Shown here: positions 1-8,088 of the stretch, piece after piece
Layout: every line of letters begins with the position of its first letter
Numbering within the stretch: the stretch's first letter is position 1
Assembly (NCBI GenBank): GCA_900317975.1
Contig: ONIZ01000014.1
Coordinates: 1-35,032, forward strand
Length of the DNA: 35,032 nucleotides
Reading direction: 5' to 3'
DNA from: an uncultured Bacillota bacterium
Lineage (GTDB): Bacteria > Bacillota_I > Bacilli_A > RF39 > UBA660
Notes under the pieces: model-generated
The model's database searches: none
What the model was told of the DNA's origin: nothing
What the model saw: the letters and a program-made list of their open reading frames with translations, nothing else
Position numbers and translations under genes: made by a program

Positions 1-23
1 AAAATCAAAAATAAACTAAAAAC

Positions 24-51
24 TACACCGATTAAATATCGATGTAGTCAC
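24..51. terminator. Hairpin, possible bidirectional terminator
   Basis: An inverted repeat ACTACACCGAT / ATCGATGTAGT with a five-base loop and one mismatch lies downstream of the minus-strand lipoprotein gene that ends at 110. It could serve that gene or a gene left of the window. The flanking T-tract is weak, so this is tentative. Nothing else is seen in 1-109. Confidence 0.35.
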
Positions 52-109
52 AGTTAAGAACTTTTTATTTTGTGTAGAAATTAATCGTAGCAGTTCTAAT
101 GCCTTTTTT

Positions 110-1186
110 TTATTTATAATCTATAGTCTTAACGTAACCTTTTTCTGTTTGAGTACCATATTTACCAGAATATTCTTCTGTATATCCAGGAGCTACTTGA
201 ACAGTAAATAATTGTTCATTAGAATCACCTGTTCTTCTTAAGTAGTCATTAATTTTTAGAACATCATCTAAATAAGCATATTCATTATCAGCAGGTAAAT
301 ATACTAATCTGTTATAGTCACCAGTATGTCCCATTAATAATTCACTATTACAGAAGTATTGTGTAATTTCATTAGCCATACCTCCATCAGGACCACAAGT
401 AACACGTCTATAAACTACGTATTCATCATCATCATTATAACTATCTATTGCATAATGCATATCTTCATGTCCTATAAATGATTCTTGAAATCCAGGATAA
501 TTCATTAATTCACCAAAGAAGTTATCTTTATCTAAATGATCAACTATTTCATATTCAGTAGTAAAATCAGTAGAATTAATTGTTACTTTTTTATCTTGAT
601 AGATAGGAGTATGGATATTAGTTTGTATTACTGTATAATCATCACTTATTGCTTCTGGATCTACACCTTGTTCAAGTAAATCGATAACAGGAACATAATA
701 ACCATCTCCATCTACAATACTATAATCATCTAAATGACTATAAACTGTAGAAACAACATTATTATCTACATATAAAGTATCATATGCAGCAAGAGTACCA
801 ATACTATCTTCATTACATTCAAATCTATAAATATAGAAATCTCTACATGATTCAAATGTAATATCACTACCTGTTAATGAATGTAAATAATCAGCAGCTT
901 CTTCTTCATCTAAATCTAAAGTTTTACCAACTGCATAAATAGATCCTTCAATATTATCTGAAAATGATACCTTCCAATCATCACTTTCAAAATCATAATA
1001 ATCATCAACAGATTTACCAACAGCAGTTGCTACATCATCATCAAAAGTACTTTCTTCGATAGTTATTGAACTACCTTCATCAAAATTCTTTTCTTCAATT
1101 GTTTTACCATGTGCACTTTGACATCCAGATAAAACCATTACACCAGCAACAACAAAAGGTGTAATTTTTTTAATATTTAATTTCAT
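110..1186 (-). CDS. Putative lipoprotein, tandem paralogue 1
   Basis: A 358-residue exported protein of unknown function. Residues 1-22 form a lipoprotein signal peptide: basic N-terminus, hydrophobic core, and lipobox LSGC with Cys22 as the likely lipidated residue. The mature protein is rich in Asp, Glu and Tyr and has no domain I recognise. It shares the order of motifs with the neighbour at 1260-2288, including KVTINSTDFTTEYE near residue 200 and CGPDGG near 265, so the two are tandem duplicates. The ATG is preceded by a G-rich ribosome binding site (TTGGGGGAA) that is also present before the paralogue. A surface or envelope location is inferred from the lipobox only. Confidence 0.8.
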   Translation of the reverse strand: MKLNIKKITPFVVAGVMVLSGCQSAHGKTIEEKNFDEGSSITIEESTFDDDVATAVGKSVDDYYDFESDDWKVSFSDNIEGSIYAVGKTLDLDEEEAADYLHSLTGSDITFESCRDFYIYRFECNEDSIGTLAAYDTLYVDNNVVSTVYSHLDDYSIVDGDGYYVPVIDLLEQGVDPEAISDDYTVIQTNIHTPIYQDKKVTINSTDFTTEYEIVDHLDKDNFFGELMNYPGFQESFIGHEDMHYAIDSYNDDDEYVVYRRVTCGPDGGMANEITQYFCNSELLMGHTGDYNRLVYLPADNEYAYLDDVLKINDYLRRTGDSNEQLFTVQVAPGYTEEYSGKYGTQTEKGYVKTIDYK

Positions 1187-1259
1187 AAATATATTTCCCC
1201 CAATATGTGTTACATATTATATCATATTTTACATAAAAATTCAAGTTTAATAATAGATA

Positions 1260-2288
1260 CTAATAAGTTTTAGTATGGCCATTTTCTTTTTCAGTACTAT
1301 ATTTACCAGTTATTTTTGCACTGTATCCAGGATTTTCATGAACAGTATTTAAATCTTCCTGATAATGATTTGTTCTATCTAAATAATTATTAATCTTTTG
1401 AACACTATCTAAACTTACAGTTTCCTCATCTTCAGGTAAGTAAATAGTTAAATTGTAATCACCAGCATATCCAAATAATAATTCATCATCACAGAAAAAG
1501 TGAGTATGTTCTTTAGCTAATTCTCCATCAGGCCCACAAACAGCACAATCAATAATTGTATATTCACTATCATCTTGATAATTATTAATTTCATACTTCA
1601 TATCTTCAATTGAACCAAATGAATCAACAAATTCTGGATATAACATTAATTTATCAAAGAAACTATTTTTATCTGGATGTTCAATACTTTCATACTCAGT
1701 AGTAAAATCAGTAGAATTAATTGTAACTTTACTATCTCTATCTATTTGAGTATATATACTAGTTTCTTCTCCAGTACCTGCTAAATTTTCTGCAGTAAAT
1801 GATTTTCCTTGTTTACTAAGATCAATAACAGGAATATTTGTCTCTTCACCATCTTCAATATAAGTATACTCTCTATCTATATTAGATCTACAAACAACGT
1901 TATGGTCAATATATAAAGTATCTGTAGTAGAAAGAGCACCAACACTAACATCCTTTATTTCATATCGATTAATATAAATGTTTTTACAAGCTTCAAATGA
2001 AATTATACTTCCAGTTAAACTACGTAAATATTCACAAGCTTCATCTTCACTTAGTTTTCTGTTTTTACTTACTTCATAAAGATTACCTTCAATATTATTA
2101 GAATAAACTTCTTCCCAATTATCATTATCAATTGAATAATTATAATCATCAACAGAACACTCAATAGAAGGTCTAGTATCATTATCTATATTATTTTCAT
2201 TAATAGCAGCATCTGTACGATTACAACTAGTTAAGATTAATCCACCAGCAACAACAAAAGGTGTAATTCTTTTAATACTTAATTTCAT
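1260..2288 (-). CDS. Putative lipoprotein, tandem paralogue 2
   Basis: A 342-residue lipoprotein paralogous to the gene at 110-1186. I place the start at the ATG at 2288, nine codons inside the longest frame, because this N-terminus (MKLSIKRITPFVVAG) matches the paralogue and sits after a TTGGGGGATAT ribosome binding site. The signal peptide ends in the lipobox LTSC with Cys22. Shared motifs include KVTINSTDFTTEYE and CGPDGE, while the rest has diverged considerably. A 73-bp gap with its own G-rich binding site separates the genes. Function is unknown; a lineage-specific surface protein family is likely. Confidence 0.8.
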   Translation of the reverse strand: MKLSIKRITPFVVAGGLILTSCNRTDAAINENNIDNDTRPSIECSVDDYNYSIDNDNWEEVYSNNIEGNLYEVSKNRKLSEDEACEYLRSLTGSIISFEACKNIYINRYEIKDVSVGALSTTDTLYIDHNVVCRSNIDREYTYIEDGEETNIPVIDLSKQGKSFTAENLAGTGEETSIYTQIDRDSKVTINSTDFTTEYESIEHPDKNSFFDKLMLYPEFVDSFGSIEDMKYEINNYQDDSEYTIIDCAVCGPDGELAKEHTHFFCDDELLFGYAGDYNLTIYLPEDEETVSLDSVQKINNYLDRTNHYQEDLNTVHENPGYSAKITGKYSTEKENGHTKTY

Positions 2289-2475
2289 AAATGTATATCC
2301 CCCAATATGTGCCACACATTATATCATATTTTACAAAAAAAATCAATTTTTATATAAGGCTTCCACTATTATAGCATTATTATAATAAAAAATAGATATA
2401 TATTAATTTTTTTTTAAAAATGATACAATTAATGTAACTAACACAATATACTATATAATATAGGAGGAATTATAG

Positions 2476-3489
2476 GTGGAAAAAAATAAGAAATTAATAG
2501 TATTAATACCTTCATATGAGCCAGATGAAAATTTAACTAAATTAATTAAAAATTTAAATAAGAATAAAATAACATCCATTGTAGTAGACGACGGTTCTGG
2601 AAAAGATTATAAAGAAATATTTGATAATTTAGATACTAAAGTTATTTCATATGAAATAAATCAAGGTAAAGGACATGCTTTAAAGGAAGGATATAAATAT
2701 ATAAAAGATAATTATAAAGAATATGTAGTAGTAACTATGGATTCAGATGGTCAACATAGAATAGAAGATGCTCTTAATTTATATAATTATATTCTAGAAA
2801 ATGATGATACTTTAGTATTAGGTAAAAGACCTAGAGGAGAAAAAACTCCTTTAAGATCAAAAATAGGTAATGCAATAACAAGATTTGTATTTCATTTAGT
2901 ATCAGGTCAAGACGTATATGATACTCAAACAGGTCTAAGAGCTTTCTCTAATAAATTAATAGATTATATGTTAAAAGTAAAAGGAGAAAGATTTGAATAT
3001 GAAATGAATGTATTACTATATGCAAAGAATAATAAAATACCCATAAAAGAAATAGAAATAGAAACAATATATATAGATAATAATTCAAAATCTCATTTTA
3101 ATGCTATTAAAGATTCTTTTAAAGTATATAAAGAAATTATAAAATTCTCTTTATCAGGCATTATATCTTTCTTAATAGATTTAATATTATTTATAGTATT
3201 TAAAGTAGTATTAAATAATATAACTATAGCAAATGTTATAGCAAGAGCAATTAGTTCAACAATCAATTATATAATTAATAAGAATATAGTATTTAAATCT
3301 AATAAGAATATAGCTAAATCTTTATTAGAATATTATGGATTAGTAATATTTATATTATTAATAAATACACTATTGTTAAACTTATTAAGTATAATTATTA
3401 ATCCTATACTAGCAAAACTAATAATAGAAATAGTTTTATTTATAATTAGTTGGTTAGTTCAAAAGATATTAATATTTAAAAGGAAATGA
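2476..3489 (+). CDS. Polyprenyl-phosphate glycosyltransferase (GT2) fused to GtrA
   Basis: A 337-residue fusion. Residues 1 to about 215 are a family 2 glycosyltransferase of the DPM1/GtrB type, with VVDDGS near residue 36 and the metal-binding DSDGQH near 90. Residues about 225-335 are a GtrA domain with four hydrophobic helices. By family knowledge the enzyme moves a sugar from a nucleotide sugar to undecaprenyl phosphate, and GtrA is proposed to help flip it for glycosylation of wall polymers or proteins. The start is GTG at 2476, set by AGGAGG at 2463-2467 and supported by the conserved LIVLIPSYEP that follows. The fused arrangement is common in Firmicutes. The next gene begins 4 bp after the stop, so the pair is co-transcribed. 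Confidence 0.88.
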   Translation: MEKNKKLIVLIPSYEPDENLTKLIKNLNKNKITSIVVDDGSGKDYKEIFDNLDTKVISYEINQGKGHALKEGYKYIKDNYKEYVVVTMDSDGQHRIEDALNLYNYILENDDTLVLGKRPRGEKTPLRSKIGNAITRFVFHLVSGQDVYDTQTGLRAFSNKLIDYMLKVKGERFEYEMNVLLYAKNNKIPIKEIEIETIYIDNNSKSHFNAIKDSFKVYKEIIKFSLSGIISFLIDLILFIVFKVVLNNITIANVIARAISSTINYIINKNIVFKSNKNIAKSLLEYYGLVIFILLINTLLLNLLSIIINPILAKLIIEIVLFIISWLVQKILIFKRK

Positions 3490-3493
3490 TATT

Positions 3494-3961
3494 ATGGAAA
3501 AAACTAATGTTATGAGAATACTAGAAAGTAAGAAAGTACCTTACAAAGAGTATTATTATGGTGATACAGAAGCTATAAGTGGAGTAGAAGTTGCTACTGT
3601 ATTAAATGAAGATCCTAATATAGTATTTAAAACTCTAGTAACAACATCAAAGTCTAAAAATAATTATGTTTTTATGATTCCTGTAGAAAAAGAACTAGAT
3701 CTAAAAAAATGCGCTTCATCAGTAAATGAAAAATATATTGAAATGATTCCTCAAAAAGACCTATTACCATTAACAGGCTATATTCATGGAGGATGTTCAC
3801 CTATAGGAATGAAAAAACAATTCAAAACTATTATTGATGAATCTTGTAAAAATTATGAATCAATTATCTTCAGTGGAGGAAAAATAGGATATCAAGTAGA
3901 AGTAAAATTAAATGATTTATCAAAAGTAATAAACTATAGAACTTATAATATTACAAAATAA
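3494..3961 (+). CDS. ybaK: Cys-tRNA(Pro) deacylase, YbaK/EbsC family
   Basis: A 155-residue protein of the YbaK/ProX editing family, full length. It shows the family hallmarks: a VFKTLV strand with catalytic-type Lys near residue 46, and the GYIHGGCSPIGMKK loop near residue 95-108. The family hydrolyses Cys-tRNA(Pro) that ProRS makes by mischarging. It follows the GT2-GtrA gene by 4 bp and is closed by an intrinsic terminator at 3957-3987. The link to glycosyl transfer looks only transcriptional. Confidence 0.9.
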   Translation: MEKTNVMRILESKKVPYKEYYYGDTEAISGVEVATVLNEDPNIVFKTLVTTSKSKNNYVFMIPVEKELDLKKCASSVNEKYIEMIPQKDLLPLTGYIHGGCSPIGMKKQFKTIIDESCKNYESIIFSGGKIGYQVEVKLNDLSKVINYRTYNITK

Positions 3962-3990
3962 TTCACACCATTTGTGGATTATTTTTGTTT
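3957..3990 (+). terminator. Intrinsic terminator after ybaK
   Basis: An 11-bp stem AATAATTCACA / TGTGGATTATT (one G-U pair) is followed by TTTTGTTTT. It overlaps the ybaK stop codon. Confidence 0.75.
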
Positions 3991-4055
3991 TATAAAACAT
4001 ATTTGTTGAAAAATAATAGATTTTATAATAATATAAAGGCTATTGGAGGTTCAAT

Positions 4056-5843
4056 ATGGATACAGAAATGGATGAAGAAATTAGATATGCATTAATAGTT
4101 AAGAAATTTTATCTTGGAAGAGGACCTCATTTTGAAAAAATCTATATGTTTAGACCAATAGAAATGTTAGATGGATCTTTAGCAGAAGATGAAATTACAT
4201 TTTTAAATAATAATGGTAGAGAGTATTATCCGATAGACTATGTAATTGGTGAAGGTATCATAAACGCAGAAGAAGCATATACAGAATGTTTTAGCTTAGA
4301 TGAATTATATTCTATTTTTAATATTAGTACACAAGAAGAAGTATATTATCATTATAAAGATAGATTAGATGGTTTAGTATATATTGGAGTAGATCATGCA
4401 CCAGAACAACCAGGAACAGAGTTTGATTTAAAAGAATTAAATAAAAAAGAATTATTAGAATATGGAATAGATAAATATACACTAGGAACTGAACATAAAA
4501 TATCAATATCTCAAATAACTGAATTATTAGAACAGAATGATATTGAAGGATTAAGAAATATTTTTTCATCATTAGAAGATGTTGAAGGAATGAGAGCACC
4601 AGAAAAAGTAAATACAAAAGAACAAGGTGAAGAAATTGATCCTCAAGAAGATGATGTAAAACTATATAGAAGAGATACATCATTACCTGAAGTAATTGAA
4701 AATAAAACTGAAGATAATAGTAAAGAAGTGTTAACTCCAAGACAAAAAATAAAGAAATTAAGAAAAGTTTTAAAAGAGACAATTGTAGGACAAAGAAGAG
4801 CTATAGATATTGTTTGTTATGCTCTATATAAAAATTTAAGATTACCTGATGGAGAAAAAAGAACAGCACCATTACTAATTGGACCAACTGGTTCTGGAAA
4901 AACTCTAATGTTAGAAACTATAGAGAAAGTACTAGATATTCCAACGGTAATAGTAGATGCTAATACATTGTCTACAACAGGATATAGAGGAAAAGATATA
5001 ACTGATTATCTAGCAATATTAATAGAAAAAACTGATGGGGATTTAAGAAAAGCAGAACATGGTATTTTATGTATTGATGAGATAGATAAAAAAGGATCAG
5101 AAGATAATGAAGACGTTGGAGGAAAAGGCGTTATTAATCAAACATTAAAATTTATTGAAGGATGTACTTATGATGTGGAATGTATGATTAATGGAAGAAA
5201 AAGAGTAGTTCATTTTAATACAAAAAATCTAACTGTATGCTTATCAGGAGCCTTTCCAGAAATATATAAACAAAAGTCAAAAGAAAAGAAAGAAAAAAAC
5301 AAAAATACTATAGGATTTAATGGGCACATTGAACCAATAGAAGAGATAGATTCAGAGGACTATAAAGATATAGTAATTAAAAAGGAAGATATTGCTGATA
5401 CAGCAAAAATGGGACCAGAATTTGCAGGTAGAGTATTAATTACAAAGTTTGATAGATTAACAGTAGATGAATTGATTGAACAAATGGAAAACTCTAAAGC
5501 ATCTGAACTAGATAGCGAAAGAAGATTATTAGCAGAAGATAATATCATGTTAGGATATGATTCAAAATTTGTAAGAAAGATTGCAGAAGACGCTTATGCT
5601 CTTGGTACTGGAGGTAGAGGAATAAGAGATATAATAGAACAAACTTTTTCAGGAATAGTTACTAAAATAGTTTTTGATGATGACACATATGATGAGAATA
5701 AACCTTTTCTTATCTATGGAACTACTAATGAAGATGGTGAGTTGTCTATTATCTCAGAAACAGGAGAAGAACTAATAGAAAAGAAATCAAAAGAGAAAAA
5801 GACTAGCAATAGAAAATTAGTAAAAACAGGTGAAAAAGTATAA
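4056..5843 (+). CDS. ClpX-like AAA+ unfoldase with a non-canonical N-terminal domain
   Basis: A 595-residue protein. Residues about 225-560 are a ClpX-type AAA+ module: Walker A GPTGSGKT near 275, Walker B CIDEIDK near 338, arginine-finger-type segment EFAGR near 455, and sensor-2 GGRGIRD near 517. An IGF sequence (NTIGFNG, near 417) sits where ClpX carries its ClpP-docking loop. The pore loop reads GYRG instead of GYVG. The N-terminal 220 residues have no four-Cys zinc-binding domain; an acidic domain I do not recognise (EIRYALIVKKFYLGRG at the start) replaces it, which should change substrate or adaptor choice. The ATG follows GGAGG at 4044. A ClpP partnership is inferred; it might instead be the only ClpX of this lineage. 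Confidence 0.85.
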   Translation: MDTEMDEEIRYALIVKKFYLGRGPHFEKIYMFRPIEMLDGSLAEDEITFLNNNGREYYPIDYVIGEGIINAEEAYTECFSLDELYSIFNISTQEEVYYHYKDRLDGLVYIGVDHAPEQPGTEFDLKELNKKELLEYGIDKYTLGTEHKISISQITELLEQNDIEGLRNIFSSLEDVEGMRAPEKVNTKEQGEEIDPQEDDVKLYRRDTSLPEVIENKTEDNSKEVLTPRQKIKKLRKVLKETIVGQRRAIDIVCYALYKNLRLPDGEKRTAPLLIGPTGSGKTLMLETIEKVLDIPTVIVDANTLSTTGYRGKDITDYLAILIEKTDGDLRKAEHGILCIDEIDKKGSEDNEDVGGKGVINQTLKFIEGCTYDVECMINGRKRVVHFNTKNLTVCLSGAFPEIYKQKSKEKKEKNKNTIGFNGHIEPIEEIDSEDYKDIVIKKEDIADTAKMGPEFAGRVLITKFDRLTVDELIEQMENSKASELDSERRLLAEDNIMLGYDSKFVRKIAEDAYALGTGGRGIRDIIEQTFSGIVTKIVFDDDTYDENKPFLIYGTTNEDGELSIISETGEELIEKKSKEKKTSNRKLVKTGEKV

Positions 5844-5915
5844 AATAAATGTAAAGTAAAGAAAGTTTTATTTACAAATAATATTAATATGTTAAAATCT
5901 ATTGAGGTGATTGAT

Positions 5916-6809
5916 ATGAGAAAAGAATTTGATAACATTTTTAAATGGGAAAAGTTAGATTTTTTTAAAGCCTTTTTAGGAACATTATTATTTTGTATAG
6001 GACTAAATATATTTATAGTTCCAAATAATTTATATAATGGTGGAGTATTAGGATTAAGTGAAATTATACGTACTTTAATAAATGATATTTTTAATATTCA
6101 TACTCATTTCGATTATTCAGGAATTATAAACTTTATACTAAATATTCCATTATTTATATTGGCATATTTTAAAATAGGAAAAACCTTTTTTGCAAGATCG
6201 ATATATTGTGTGTTTTTACAAACAATATTCTTATCAATAATTCCAATACCTGAAACTCTAATAGTAGAAGAATTAATAACAAGTGTATTACTAGGTGGAT
6301 TAATTGCAGGATTAGGATCAGGCTTAACTTTATCAAGTGCCGCATCAGGTGGAGGAACAGATATTATAGGTATAATGCTAACTCAAAAAAATAGAAACCT
6401 ATCTGTAGGAAAAGTAGGATTTACATTTAATGTAGTATTATATATAACTTCAGGATTATTATATGGATATCAAATTATGCTTTATTCAATAATATATGCT
6501 TTTATAGAATCAGTAGTAATTGAAAAAGCACATGATCAAAATGTATGCTTAACAGCAATAATATTTACAAAGCATAAACCAATTGGCATAAGAAATTATA
6601 TAAGAAATGAATTAGATAGGGGATGTACATTCTGGGAAGCAACTGGAGGATACAGTGGTAAAAAGAGTTATATAACATATCTTGTTTGTTCACGTCATGA
6701 ATTACAAAAATTAGAAAGAAACTTAAGGGATTTAGATAACTCAGCTTTCTTAGTAAAAAAAGAAGGTGTTGGAGTAGATGGCAATTTCAAAAAGAATTTA
6801 TATTTATAA
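5916..6809 (+). CDS. YitT family membrane protein (DUF161/DUF2179)
   Basis: A 297-residue membrane protein. It has about five or six hydrophobic helices over residues 15-210, including the conserved NNLYNGGVLGLSE and SAASGGGTDIIG loops, and then a C-terminal soluble DUF2179 domain (about 215-290) with GRGCTFWEATGGYSG-like residues. The family is widespread in Firmicutes and its substrate is unsettled. I set the start at ATG 5916, after GAGGTG at 5904-5909; the longer frame from 5889 would include this ribosome binding site in coding sequence. No clear terminator separates it from the tRNA promoter downstream. Confidence 0.87.
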   Translation: MRKEFDNIFKWEKLDFFKAFLGTLLFCIGLNIFIVPNNLYNGGVLGLSEIIRTLINDIFNIHTHFDYSGIINFILNIPLFILAYFKIGKTFFARSIYCVFLQTIFLSIIPIPETLIVEELITSVLLGGLIAGLGSGLTLSSAASGGGTDIIGIMLTQKNRNLSVGKVGFTFNVVLYITSGLLYGYQIMLYSIIYAFIESVVIEKAHDQNVCLTAIIFTKHKPIGIRNYIRNELDRGCTFWEATGGYSGKKSYITYLVCSRHELQKLERNLRDLDNSAFLVKKEGVGVDGNFKKNLYL

Positions 6810-6813
6810 AAAA

Positions 6814-6901
6814 AGTCGTCCAAATTAACAAAAAAACGTTGACTTAATTAATATTTGCGATATAATATTAATTGTCTACTTAATTAGTCGCTTGGACGGC
6901 T
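6814..6901. repeat. Inverted repeat enclosing the tRNA-unit promoter
   Basis: AGTCGTCCAA at 6814-6823 and TTGGACGGCT at 6892-6901 are inverted copies with one mismatch (G-U in RNA). They bracket a consensus-like promoter. A second, looser inversion (GACTTAATTAA / TTAATTAGTC) lies inside. It could be an operator, a recombination site, or a terminator for the upstream yitT gene. Confidence 0.45.
6839..6866 (+). promoter_or_regulatory. Promoter of the broken tRNA-Gly unit
   Basis: TTGACT at 6839-6844 and TATAAT at 6861-6866 with a 16-bp spacer form a near-consensus sigma-A promoter. Transcription would start near 6873 and run through the tRNA-like sequence to the terminator at 6971-6997. Confidence 0.7.
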
Positions 6902-6908
6902 AAATAAT

Positions 6909-6962
6909 GCGGATGTAGTTTAATGGTAGAACCTCAGCCTTCCAAGCTGACTACGGGAGTTG
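6909..6962 (+). pseudogene. Truncated tRNA-Gly (anticodon TCC)
   Basis: The first 54 bases match a bacterial tRNA-Gly: acceptor strand GCGGATG, D arm with GTTTAATGGTA, and anticodon stem TCAGC/GCTGA around loop CTTCCAA (anticodon TCC at 6941-6943). The variable loop CTAC and T-stem 5' strand GGGAG follow. The sequence departs after GGGAGTT: there is no T-stem 3' strand and no 3' acceptor strand (CATCCGC expected). It cannot be charged as a normal tRNA. Promoter and terminator are both retained, so a roughly 120-nt tRNA-like transcript is still expected. The adjacent recombinase remnant suggests the break arose by integration and decay of an element. Confidence 0.75.
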
Positions 6963-6970
6963 AGATAAAG

Positions 6971-6997
6971 CTTAATTCGAAAGAATTAAGTTTTTTT
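6971..6997 (+). terminator. Intrinsic terminator of the tRNA-like transcript
   Basis: A perfect 8-bp stem CTTAATTC / GAATTAAG with a GAAA tetraloop is followed by seven T residues. Confidence 0.85.
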
Positions 6998-7005
6998 GTG
7001 TTTAA

Positions 7006-7617
7006 GAAAGGTGTGATGATTGTAAAGAAAACATTAGAGAGTCTTATGTTGAAGAGGAATTTGAAAAGATTGTCGGTCAATTATTAAGATTTGATAATGA
7101 ATATAATGAACTATTCTTACCACTCTTTGCAGATAAAGAAAAACAAGTTGATAAATCAAATTTAGAAAGAGAAATCATTAGTCTAACTAAACAAAAGGAA
7201 AGAATTAAAAAAGCCTATATGTCTGAAGTTGTTGAACTTGATGACTTTAAAGAAGATTTAAAAGTAATAAATGAAAAGCTTGATATATTAACTAAACAAT
7301 TAGAAAAAGAACAAGAACTAAAAAATAGAAATAGATTCACTCCAGAGAAAGTTATGGCTGATAGAGATTTACAAAGAATATTTATGCAAAACGGAAACGA
7401 TGTTTCATTATTCTTAACAGAGTGGCAAACAATGACTAAAGAAGATAAACAAGAATTTATAGCAAGATATATTGAATCACTTACTTTTGAAAAAGATGAT
7501 AGATATCCAAATGGGATACATTTAATAGATATAAAATTAAAATCATTATTTACTGAAAAAGTTAGTCGTTTATTTCAAATGGCAAATCAGTTATTCTTAA
7601 TGTTAGTTATCCATTAA
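7006..7617 (+). pseudogene. Large serine recombinase, C-terminal remnant (part 1)
   Basis: The frame is open from just after a TAA at 7003 to 7617, with no plausible start for a full enzyme. It begins with a Cys pair (CDDCKENIRESYVEEEF) like the end of the zinc ribbon of large serine recombinases. A long coiled-coil region (about 7120-7330) and a SLTFEKDD...IKLKS-type segment follow. The catalytic serine domain and DNA-binding domain are absent. Near 7566 the frame seems to slip: the other frame continues as SFISNGKSVILNVSYPLKES and runs into the piece at 7641-7883. This is the scar of a mobile element next to the broken tRNA-Gly. An ATG at 7219 could open a 132-residue frame, but that would be a fragment. 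Confidence 0.7.
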
Positions 7618-7640
7618 AAGAATCACAAGTAAAAGATTAT

Positions 7641-7883
7641 ATGAAAGAGTTTAAAGATATTAAAGGTGTTAAATTACATATCCACCCAACTTTTAATTAT
7701 AGTTTTGAAGATATGCCAAATGAGATAGTCTTTGATCTTGATAAAAACGATAAAGTATTAAAATTAATTCCTATTATTAAAGATATTGATAATCCAGAAA
7801 ATATATCAAATAAGTTCAAATTAGGAATTATTACTTCAACTATTGAAACAATTAAAAGCAACCATGATTCTGACCATAATTAA
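7641..7883 (+). pseudogene. Probable frameshifted tail of the same recombinase (part 2)
   Basis: An 80-residue frame from ATG 7641. It is open back to 7566, encoding SFISNGKSVILNVSYPLKES before the ATG, and overlaps the end of the previous frame. This makes it more likely the displaced C-terminal tail of the serine recombinase than a separate gene. It has no ribosome binding site and no domain I can name. Its last codons lie in the left arm of the 12-bp inverted repeat at 7871-7882. Confidence 0.5.
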
Positions 7884-8062
7884 TCCTTATAAAATAAGGC
7901 TTTTCTATATAAACACATCCATCTTTATGGTTGAATTTTGCAAGTGCAAAATAAGTTTTTCCCTATGAAAAAGCCTTATGTAATAAGGTTTTGAAATGGC
8001 TTAAGGGAAAATCTCTTATGCTCTTGATTTTTTTATATACAAAAAAATAGTAATTATGGTCA
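7871..8062. repeat. Palindrome-rich block with 12-bp perfect terminal inverted repeats
   Basis: TGACCATAATTA at 7871-7882 is repeated as its exact inverse TAATTATGGTCA at 8051-8062. Between them are several further inversions. CCTTAT-AAA-ATAAGG is at 7885-7899 and CCAT-CTTT-ATGG near 7919-7930. ATTTTGCA-AG-TGCAAAAT is at 7935-7952. TTTTCCCT (7957-7964) pairs with AGGGAAAA (8004-8011) around a second CCTTAT-GTA-ATAAGG hairpin (7974-7988). No gene is seen here. It may be an end of the decayed element, a MITE-like unit or a structured RNA. Confidence 0.6.
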
Positions 8063-8063
8063 T

Positions 8064-8088
8064 CAAAAAAAACAGATTTTTAATCTGC
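8064..8088 (-). terminator. Intrinsic terminator of the ABC exporter gene
   Basis: Read on the minus strand, CAGATT-AAA-AATCTG is followed by eight T residues. The hairpin (8073-8087) overlaps the stop codon of the exporter. Confidence 0.8.

Noticed and set aside
4324..4782. Long minus-strand open frame (152 codons) opposite the ClpX-like gene
   Set aside because: Antisense to a well-supported gene, composed almost only of Leu, Phe, Tyr and Ile as expected from the reverse of AT-rich coding sequence, without a ribosome binding site.
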